Part shown: positions 22,375 through 31,000 of the stretch, piece by piece
Layout of the letters: each line of letters starts with the position of its first letter
How positions within the stretch are numbered: position 1 is the first letter of the stretch
NCBI GenBank assembly: GCA_003313425.1
Contig: NHZP01000062.1
Coordinates: forward strand, 186,001 to 250,000
DNA length: 64,000 bases
Direction: 5' to 3'
Source of the DNA: Pseudopyrenochaeta lycopersici
Lineage: Eukaryota; Ascomycota; Dothideomycetes; Pleosporales; Pseudopyrenochaetaceae
Translations under genes and position numbers: made by a program
The notes under the pieces: generated by a model
What the model saw: the letters and a program-made list of their open reading frames with translations, nothing else
Databases searched by the model: none
Told to the model about the DNA's origin: nothing

Positions 22375-24825
22375 CTAATAGACCGAATGAGCTATGTGAG
22401 CAGATAGTTGTGTTATTTCATTCGAGAATGCGTTCTCCGCACAACTCATCTTGCGGGCCGTTCTCTTTCGTTTCCGGTTCGGATTTAATGAGCGCAACGG
22501 CGGCCGGGCGCATACCTTGGCCCGCTCGAGGTCGGTCCACATCAGACGCTCAGTGCGATCGTCCCACAGGATGTTGCGCAAAGCCGGGTCCTTGTGCAGC
22601 AGCCCTAGCCGGTGCAGTCCCTCCAGCATCACTCTCGCCTCCTGGAGAAGAGCGGACTTGTTGTCTTGAGTGATGAACCTGGATAACGGACGTCCAGCCC
22701 AGCTGAGAAACAGCATGTGCGTGTACACTCCACCGTCGTAGAAGTAAGGGATTCTCAAATCTGTGAGACCAAGGCACACCGGGACGATCCTACCTTGAGC
22801 AGGCAGCACGTGCTGGTACATCCGATTTTCGTGCTGTAAATGGCGAGAATTGCACTCCTCCACACCCTTAGCCACAAGTGTGTAGCCGTGGGAAGAAAGT
22901 CGCACTTTAAAAAGCGCCCCTCGCGACCCTCGTAGGTAGAGAGGTCTGCAGTCAGCGTCAATGCCGAGATCCGTTGCCAGCTGTTGCCGGATGAGGCGGA
23001 GGAATGCCTCTGGCTTCATGTGTCTCTTTTTGTGCGATGGAAGGTTTGGGCAGTGCTGGTCGAGTGGATCGCCACGCATCAGTCCAAGTAAACAGTCGTG
23101 TGTGCAGTACGGTCGGTCCTCCACCCGCAGCTTCACTGTCGATTTTGCAGCTGTCATCCCCGCCTGGTTTGTGCTCCTATCGGTAGCAACTTCTCTATTC
23201 CCCTGCTGACGAGACGAGCTCTGACCGCCCTGAGAACGCGTGGTCCGTCGCGGAGTTGGAGTTGGTGGCATGCTATTGCCCGAGTCGTCGCCGTCCCCGC
23301 TATCGCTATCACTATTGTGTTGCACACGCACTATGTTGTCTATCGGTAAGCATTGCGACCGAGTCCGGATATGTGAGCGGAGAGAAGGTATCCAACGCGA
23401 AGGCTGATACGAGAACGTCTCGCGCGTCATCTTGCGTTCCGTTTCTGGAATCTTCTTCAAGATGTCCATGTACTCTACCGCCCATGTGTCGAGTGCAGAC
23501 GCTGCTTGGTGCCATTCCTGTGGTGGTGGCTCTGCGGCAAGGGCGCGCAGAACGAAGGTAGACACCTGGGCCACTGCCGTCCGATGGAGTCGATTTTCAT
23601 CGTCGTCCTGCACATCGACGTTCGGAACACTGACGTAATAATAAACCGTGGTGGGGTCGTCTGGAATGTGCAAAAAAACGATCACATCACCGGTGAATAC
23701 ATAGCCGTACTGGACCCCTCTGTTGATCATGTACGAGAAGCATTGAGTGACAACGGCCGCAAGCAGCCACTTCAAAGAAGACTCGAGGCCGTTGCCCTCT
23801 TTGTCGATTACATCCCGGTCTGGCACGATCTCGCCGTTCAATCCGACCGCGATGTCCTCTCGCGTTAGCTTGTGCGGTGCCTTATACTCAATCGCCACCG
23901 CCGGGAGGCTTTGTCCGTCTGTATGCCGGTATATGCAAAACTGGTCGGCTCGCCCGCCGCCTTTTCCCTTCTGCGGTCTTGATGATGTTGACTGAGCGGA
24001 AGCCGCCCTCTCTTTGCCGGGCCTTTTGTTTGCTCTATTGCCGTCGTTTGCTTGTGTAGATGTGTCCCTGATAGACATGTGCTGCATTGCTTCCTCAACT
24101 GTCGTGCCATCCGACCGACCAAGGTTCGTATGGCTTTCAAACGATATCCTTCCTCGCAGCCCAAGCCTCATCCGTAGGTTGTTGTCCTTGTAAATCTCCC
24201 CAATAAACATCTGCACCTGCTTCTCAACTGCTTCCCGTGCAAAATGTCGCAGTTTATCCTCACTATCGATGGGGTCTATATGCGTCCTGACGTAGTCCAA
24301 CTGGGTTGTCGAGGGAAAGGCTCGATTTGCTCCGAAAGCTGGGCTAGTCGAGAGCTCGACCCATATTTCCTCTTGGTCGCTCGGAAATGCATCCCACGGG
24401 ATGATGCGTCGAGGGTAAAGTCGACCGGCGGGTTTGGTGACGTCGCCTTGGGTGGTGAGGGATCGATCCGTGACGATTTTGATGGTACGGGTCATCTCGT
24501 GGCAGCCTTGGAGAAACTCTACGAGGGTCGTCGGGAGTGTAATAGCCTCAGCTTGTTCCCTCCGTCGCTGTTCCTCCTTGCGTTGTAGCTCCTCAGCACC
24601 TGCCCGCGCCTCTGCCTCCTCCCGCCGTTGCTGTTCCTCCTCCCGCCGTCGCTGTTCCTCCTTGCGTCGTAGCTCCTCAGCACCTGCCCGCGCCTCTGCC
24701 TCCTCCCGCCGTTGCTGTTCCTCCTCCCGCCGTCGCTGTTCCTCCTCACGCAGCCGTTGCTCCTCGGCTACTCGCGCCTCTGCCTCTCGAAGTTGTTGCC
24801 GGAGCCGCTCGAGTTCTTCCGCCAT
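22375..24825 (-). CDS. Coiled-coil / PD-(D/E)xK-like / protein kinase-like fusion protein
   Basis: An 816-residue single-exon protein. Residues 1-95 are a charged coiled coil (MAEELERLRQQLREAEAR then 28-residue repeats). The middle carries a possible PD-(D/E)xK nuclease core: Asp in GRADQFCIY (about 294) and the E-x-K motif VAIEYKAPHKL (313-315), followed by YMINRGVQYGYVFTGD. A Cys-rich motif YCTHDCLLGLMRGD...HCPN precedes a kinase-like C-terminus: glycine loop LRGSRGALFKV, Lys in LVAKGVE (653), Glu in HENRMY, HKDPALRN (catalytic Asp 746, Asn 751) and metal Asp in TDLE (765). All kinase catalytic residues are present; the DFG is DLE. ATG at 24825 is chosen because 24855 is a TTG. Fungal kinase-like and Crinkler-type effector proteins combine similar modules; the role here is unknown. 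The nuclease call is an inference. Confidence 0.8.
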   Translation of the reverse strand: MAEELERLRQQLREAEARVAEEQRLREEEQRRREEEQQRREEAEARAGAEELRRKEEQRRREEEQQRREEAEARAGAEELQRKEEQRRREQAEAITLPTTLVEFLQGCHEMTRTIKIVTDRSLTTQGDVTKPAGRLYPRRIIPWDAFPSDQEEIWVELSTSPAFGANRAFPSTTQLDYVRTHIDPIDSEDKLRHFAREAVEKQVQMFIGEIYKDNNLRMRLGLRGRISFESHTNLGRSDGTTVEEAMQHMSIRDTSTQANDGNRANKRPGKERAASAQSTSSRPQKGKGGGRADQFCIYRHTDGQSLPAVAIEYKAPHKLTREDIAVGLNGEIVPDRDVIDKEGNGLESSLKWLLAAVVTQCFSYMINRGVQYGYVFTGDVIVFLHIPDDPTTVYYYVSVPNVDVQDDDENRLHRTAVAQVSTFVLRALAAEPPPQEWHQAASALDTWAVEYMDILKKIPETERKMTRETFSYQPSRWIPSLRSHIRTRSQCLPIDNIVRVQHNSDSDSGDGDDSGNSMPPTPTPRRTTRSQGGQSSSRQQGNREVATDRSTNQAGMTAAKSTVKLRVEDRPYCTHDCLLGLMRGDPLDQHCPNLPSHKKRHMKPEAFLRLIRQQLATDLGIDADCRPLYLRGSRGALFKVRLSSHGYTLVAKGVEECNSRHLQHENRMYQHVLPAQGRIVPVCLGLTDLRIPYFYDGGVYTHMLFLSWAGRPLSRFITQDNKSALLQEARVMLEGLHRLGLLHKDPALRNILWDDRTERLMWTDLERAKVCARPPLRSLNPNRKRKRTARKMSCAENAFSNEITQLSAHIAHSVY
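24570..24737. repeat. 84-bp tandem repeat inside the coiled-coil coding region
   Basis: Two near-identical 84-bp units (24570-24653, 24654-24737), each coding 28 residues of Glu/Arg/Gln-rich coiled coil, plus shorter partial units on both sides. Copy number could vary between strains. Confidence 0.85.
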
Positions 24826-25133
24826 GCCTCTGGGATGGTGCTGTTTGTTCACCAAGACGCGCCTGCTGGGTTTGTTTACCTTCGAGTGAAACGGCAGGAT
24901 CCGGTTGCATGGGTGTGTGCACGGACGAATTTATCTCCGGCACCCCGCTTGTAGGACGGTTGCCAGGGCAGCAACAGATCACATGCTTTTTGCACCACCA
25001 ATGTATCCCACAAGCGAGTCACACATCCCACCAACTGAACTCGACTTACGACAAACAACGAGAAGAATATTTTTGGAACACCCATCACAAAAACATCAAA
25101 GCACATCTGCCAGTGGCCGCAACGGTCTCTATC
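24826..25133. other. Upstream region of the kinase-like gene
   Basis: About 300 bp between the kinase-like start and the piggyBac left end. No further gene seen; it probably holds the promoter on the minus strand. Confidence 0.45.
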
Positions 25134-27409
25134 CCCTTGGCTGTTGGGTGTCCCGCACGGACCACCGGCCTGCATCATCGAAAATGGTATTTTCAACATT
25201 TTCCCCGCTGCAAAGCACCACATGTCGATTAATAAATCATTTATGCTCATTCCAACACTTAGCAGTATCACACACATTAACTAAGCACCGTAAACACCCG
25301 TTTTTAGGACGTGGTGGGCGCTCCCGCGCCTTTTTCTTCCCAGAACCATCAGATCGCACAGAATTGTGAGACATCTCACTCAGAGGCTTCCTGGGTTGCT
25401 GTGGACTGGCCTTCCTCCTTGCCTTTTTGCATGATATGCAGTGACCTTTGTTCTTTAGCAATCCCCTAGTGCAGGTTGGTACCGTCGCATCTATAGAGGA
25501 AGGCTTTTCAAGTGTACGTACCATTGACTGAAGAACTTCCGCTGCAGAACTCCTGCGACCCCTGGACATCCAATCCAGGGCAACTCTCTCACGGAACTCA
25601 GTATTAAATGAACCATGCTTTACCTTAAAGTGCCCAAAAGATTTCCAGATTATTGCTGCGTTGCAAAGAGTAGTATCCAGTAGCCAATGCTACAGAGGCT
25701 TCCAGTTCTTAAGGCATCGCCGCTGAGTCTCCGTACCATCTCGATTATGATCCGCCCGATCTACACCATTCATGCAATAGTTATAGTCATCAATGATAGT
25801 AGGGATATTAAGCAGCTTCGTGAATTGATCACCCGAAAGAGCTCGAACTCTCGCAGTAGAGTTATTAGGTCTCCGACGAAGCCGTATGGTTGACTCACTC
25901 GCATCATCGATGGTCGACATAAAGAAAACAGGAGAGCTGTCCATCCAAAGGAACTGTAGCACTTTGCCATCCTTACAAGTGCTGTAGATCGTGCCCCATT
26001 CTAGATTACTGCGGTGTCTACTGCGGATTTCGCAAGTGCTGGATCTACGCCCCTATTGATCTCCGGAATAGCCTTTAATCGCTTTGGTGGGGGAGTGGAT
26101 CGTGAGGGCGATTTTTTGCGCTTTGCCGGTTGTTGATTGGCTATGTGGTCGAGTTGCTCTAATTGCTGTATTTGCTGCGATTGCTCCTGCTGCTCCACAG
26201 CGTCCTGCTCCTCTTCCTTCTTAATCTTCTCTTCTCGTACTGTTGTTGTAGTTCTTACTGTACCTGCTGCGCCGATCCCAAGGTCCCTAAGCGTAGCGAA
26301 GAGGCGCTCAGAACTGAAGAGGTTATCAACCCATGCCACATGTCCTACGCCGTGATCCTCCAGGTTGTCCAGTAACTGTAGGACCACCTGTTGCGTCGGG
26401 TTATTGATAACCCCTCCCCATTTCGGATCTAAGTCCTGCGGGCCACAGCCCTTCACTACGTCTCCTTTAGCGTGCCAGAGATGACCCAGAACGTACCCAT
26501 TGTACGCTACAACCCATATCTTGAAACCTTCAGGTGTAGGCTTGCCTGGAATATTGACGATTTCGCTTGCTCGTCCAGTGAAGCGTTGCATACACTCATC
26601 AATAGCCAAATCTCGGCCTAGGGAGTAGTAATCCTTCCAGTGCTACTGTAGAGTTGCGGAGAGTTCATTGACCTTATCAAACGGACGAATCTTCGCTTTG
26701 TCCAAGTCCGTAGCAGTTATTTGTACGCCAAACATATGGAAATATCGATGGATCTATTACTATCGGACAAGACTTATTAATACTATAACAGGGAGGTGAA
26801 TGGGTCCCTTTTTCCAGTTGGTTGACTACAAATCCGGCATCTCACGAGGAGTATGAATACCTACATAGATGATAATACCTACTATAATTATATTGATTAA
26901 TCTACTGATAAATTAGTCTATTTTCCTAAGTATACGTATATCTCTTCCCTAGTTATAGGACGCCAGGGACGGTCTGCATGGGGATCCGTATCGAGTCGCC
27001 GCTGATATGCCGCATTTGTATTTGTGCGCTGTACAAGCATATCAATGATCTCGGAATCGATGAACCTATCATCAACGCTACTGGCTCTCTAGATTCGTCA
27101 GCAGAGAGGTTCTTTGGTACGCCTTCATACTGTGGAAGCTCCATAGAAGGGAAATCTTTAAATATAAAGGATGGTGGAGGTGGATTTTTGCCAGGCTTGT
27201 ATTGCGAATTTTTATCAGCTTTGGGACATAGTCCGCGTCATTCGATACCCGGGGCATTTTTGACCAATCAGAGAACAGAGATACGTATAGGAAGCAGTGC
27301 ATTGCTTGTAATTCGTTATAAACAAACATATAAACAATTGATCGATTGCCCAGAAATCTCGCTCCGAGCTCAGGCCGTTGGTCCGTGCGGGACACCCAAC
27401 AGCCAAGGG
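25134..27409 (-). mobile_element. piggyBac-like transposon, decayed by RIP
   Basis: A 2,276-bp element with 31-bp identical inverted repeats: 25134-25164 (starting CCCTTGGCTGTTGGGTGTCC) and 27379-27409. TIRs that begin CCC are usual for piggyBac. The TTAA duplication expected for the family is not present on either side, so it has decayed or the ends lie slightly outside. The internal transposase is full of stops, yet the TIRs match perfectly. Confidence 0.85.
25237..27068 (-). pseudogene. piggyBac transposase (DDE_Tnp_1_7 type), multiple stops
   Basis: Blocks in order on the minus strand: FIDSEIIDMLVQRTNTNAAY and RPWRPITREEIYVYLGK (about 27065-26930); GIIIYVGIHTPREMPDL, stop, STNWKKGPIHLPV; then three stops in a row before IHRYFHMF where homologues carry Trp-Gln-Gln; the catalytic region MAIDECMQRFTGR (26609) and VAWVDNLFSSERLF; DDYNYCMNGVDRADHN (about 25800); and a C-terminal Cys-rich tail (CISCKK, CLRCLVNVCDTAKC) at 25237-25569. 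TGG and CAG to TAG/TAA changes are the RIP signature. No function is expected from this copy. Confidence 0.85.
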
Positions 27410-27813
27410 TGTGAAGATTACTAGAATAGGAAGGTTAGCACCATAGAGTCGGTCGCAGTGCCAAGGGGGCACAGTTGCACAGTTGCCAAGTTCTTGATAA
27501 CGTTGGCGGCTAGGCAGCAGCCTCTTAGCACATTTCAGGGCTGCGTGGAACCAGACGAATGCAGTTGATACTGGAGGAACCAGCACAACTCACCAATGAC
27601 GACATTAGTGTGTACCACGGTCACATGACTACAAGGCCTTGGCAGCTTGGCGTAGGACAAGTCTCGGGGATGTACCATGGGATTCCACGATCCCACAGCG
27701 TGGGACTGTAGGACATGTGTAGGACCGTGGGACATCACTAAGTATATAGATCCCAGCAATGAACCCTTACGGCTCATTGTGTTCAATTCTCAATATTCTT
27801 CGGAATAGTGAAG
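27410..27813. repeat. Possible older LTR-like flank of the Copia insertion
   Basis: The sequence before the Copia element has a TATATAGATCCC box followed by a region ending GTTCAATTCTCAATATTC. After the Copia element a similar TTCTCTATTCTCAATACTC continues the same sequence. This resembles the R-U5 part of an older LTR that the Copia element hit. I could not find matching TG...CA ends or a duplication, so this stays tentative. No coding seen. Confidence 0.3.
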
Positions 27814-28017
27814 TGTCGCACTGAAGGTGTTAACTGAACAGTGAAAATGATTGGGATATGAGGCACAAAGTTAAGATGGTTTTTGTGTGATTGTATTTGT
27901 GTGTACGACAATGTGTGTCGTCTGTTCAGAAGAGATGGCACAAGTCTCTGAGTCTTTTATGAAGACATCACGTGGACTGCTAAGCGAACTACTGCCCTTG
28001 GCCAATGGCGTGCGACA
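27814..28017 (-). repeat. 3' LTR of the Copia element
   Basis: 204 bp, TGTCGCACTG...GGCGTGCGACA. It carries an extra 8 bp (TCTGAGTC) relative to the other LTR, within CACAAGTC...TTTTATG. Confidence 0.95.
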
Positions 28018-28026
28018 CACCCCCCC
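28018..28026 (-). other. Polypurine tract of the Copia element
   Basis: On the element strand a run of seven G within TGGGGGGGTG lies directly upstream of the 3' LTR, the position where plus-strand DNA synthesis is primed. The gag-pol stop is a few bases before it. Confidence 0.8.
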
Positions 28027-28031
28027 AGATT

Positions 28032-31000
28032 TCACTCCGTATCAGATGAAGTCTGGATATCTGTGCTGTATTCCATATCCACGTAACCAGGGTTTACCTG
28101 TGCTGATATGTCAACTAGACCCAATTGCTTCATGAATTGCGAGTGCTTTTCTGTTGAGAGTGGTTTGGTAAAACCATCCGCCGGCATGCTAGTTGTTGGT
28201 ACCCACTGTACCTTTATTTTGCCTTCTTGATGGATCTGTCTAAGCCAGAGGTTGTGTATGTCGACATGTTTAAGTTTTGACGTCAGTTGTGGTCGTTCCT
28301 TCTGGATCAGGCCCACTGTTTGTTGATTATCACAGAGTATGCTGGGCAGGTGTTCTGGGTCAAATTCAATGTTGGCGAATAGTCGATATAGGGCAATTGT
28401 CTCTCTCGCTGTATGAGACAGCGATAAAAGCTCAGCTTCAGTTGTTGACGTGGTTACAGTCTTCTGTTTGGAGGACTGCCACATGATCGGTCCATTAAAC
28501 AACCTCATCAGGTAACCCTGGGTGGATTTTCGAGTCTCTGTATCATCCGCGAATGACGCATCGCTCGACACCAACAGCACTTCATCATCTTTCTCTACAT
28601 CCAGGGCGTTGTTGGCCGCAGGGTCTGAGAACTCGATGGCATAGTACTTTGTGGTCTGTAGATAGGAGAGTACTCGATTTGCATACCGCAGGTGCTCTGG
28701 CGATGGGTTTAGTGTGAACTGACCTAACTGGCTGGCTGCAAAGGAGATATCTGGCCTTGTGACGACTGCCGGATAGAGAATTGATCCTACCTTTTCTTGC
28801 ATCTCCATGATCTGTTGGATAGTGGCCTGTCCTTCATAAGGTAAGGGGTGGTATGACGAAGGCAGAGGTGTTGTAATCGGCTTCGTCTCATCAATCCCGA
28901 ACTTGACGCAGATTTTGTCGATGTAACCGTCTTGGCAGATCCAGAGCTTTTTTGCTTTGAGGTCTCTTCGGATTCGGATGTTAAGGAAAGATGATGCTTC
29001 TCCGAGATCCTTGATGTCGTACTTGTTTTGTACGGCTTCTTTGAATTGCTGCAATTGTTGGTGCTTGTTTTGTGGTGCAATGATGAGCATGTCGTCCACG
29101 AAGAGAAAGAGAACCAGCTTGGTTTCTTTGTTGACCATAATGCATGGTTCTTCTGGACATGATTGAAAACCGAGTGGTTGTAGAAACGATACAAGTTCTT
29201 TGTACCAAAGCTTTGGCGACTTGCGCAGACCGTATAGTGCCTTAAGCAATCTCCACACCTTTCCTGGTCGACCGTACCCTGGCGGGCATGTTGTATAGAT
29301 CTCTTCGTCCAGGTCGGCATTGATAAACGCGTTCTTGAAGTCGATTTGGTGACAGATAAGCCCGTATGCACAGACAATGGCCATAAGTATGCGGAAGCTT
29401 CGATAGGCGCCGGTGGCCGCATAAATGTCTTCGCCCGTCTGGTGTTGAAGATCACCTCGTGCACAGATTCGTGCCTTGTGCTTGTCCAGGTATCCTCCTT
29501 GGTCGAACTTGTACGTAAAGACCCATTTGAGTGGTAGGACCTGCTTGTCTACAGGATGATCTACAAGCTCGAACGCTCCCTGTTCTTCAAGTGATTTGAT
29601 TTCTCGATCTGCTGCCTTTTTAAATCCTTCCCTTTCTGGATGCCGTTTAAGCTGATACCAGGATTCAGGAGGTGGCGGTAGATCCTTTCGATGCGTTTTC
29701 ATGGTTCCTGCTTGTGCGAACGCATGTGCAACCTGTTCTCCGACCTTCGCTCGTTCTAGGCGTAACGCGTGAGCCTGCTGTCGAGCTCTCTTGTGGACCC
29801 GGTTGGGTGTGAGAGTCAGGTTGACTGTGTCGATTGCATCGTGTCCTCTCTTCGAGATTTTGATAGCTCTGCCAGATGATGATCGAAGATTCTCGAGTGC
29901 TAAAGCTTCTGTGCCTCTTTCGGTTCTTGTGATAGACACTGGACTTGGAGGAGATTGAGCAACTGATGCTTGTGTCCGAGCCTCTTCTGTTCCTGTTGGT
30001 TGTAGTGAGCCCTCAGGTGTTGGGAGAGGTAGATGAAGCGTTTCAGTGTTCTGCTGTGTCGCGTCCTCCATGATCAGCAGTGGGTCTATGTCTTCTTCGT
30101 CGAGGTCGATCTCGTTTATGATGATCGAAAGAGCTTGTCTTGACTCTGGGACTGTTGTGTCAAAATCTGGATTGTACATGACCTTTTCGTCGATCTGCAC
30201 ATCTCTGGATATAACCACGCGGTTGAGGTGGGGAATCCAGACCTTGTAGATGTTTGTGGCTTCTAAGCCGACGAGCCAACCCTTGATTGCCTTCTCTTGT
30301 AGCTTCGCTTTCCTGGGACGGTATTTCTTGTTCTTGATTAAGACGTAGGCGAGCGAACCAATGGTTCTGAATTGAGATAGGTTCGGTTTGCGACTGTGAA
30401 CCATTTCATATGGTGTTTGCCATTGTTTTCGTTGAATTGGAATGCGATTGAGAAGTCGGGTGGCGTGAGCAACGATGTAAGGCCAGAGCTTTTGAGGGAG
30501 GTTACCCTGTATCCGAAGCTTGCGGGCGATGGTCATGATCACCCCCCCAGAACGTTCGGCAGAGCTGTTCTGATCTGGAGTGTCAGGTGGAGATGGGTTG
30601 TGAGTGATCCCTCTTTTTGCGACCAGAGCTTTCCATGCCTCTCCAAGCCCTTTTTCGCCGTCAGATTGGATGTATCGGGTAGTAAAGCCCCAGTTATCGT
30701 TGGTCATGGTAAAGAACTCTTGTGTAATTGAGATGAGAATCTCTTGAGATTTGGTCGGAAGGTTGAAGGAGATGTGGTAGCCGCAGTAGCTGCAATAGAA
30801 ATGAGCCACCCATGAGTCAGCATTGAATGCTTCCTCCATGTCGATCAGATCGAAGTGAACCTTCTCGAATGGATAGGTTCCTTTCCAAATCGGTATGTGT
30901 GATATTGCATTGTGTGCTTGCGCCAATTGGCATTGTTCGCAGAGTTCCGTATTGCGTTGGAAGTTGCGGGTGTCAAGAGCTACACCTTCGACTGCTTCTG

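Noticed and set aside
22410..24889. Plus-strand Ser/Cys-rich frames
   Set aside because: Antisense shadows of the coiled-coil/kinase gene.
27560..27813. Definite solo LTR hit by the Copia element
   Set aside because: TATA-like box and shared sequence on both sides are suggestive, but no TG...CA ends or duplication could be matched.
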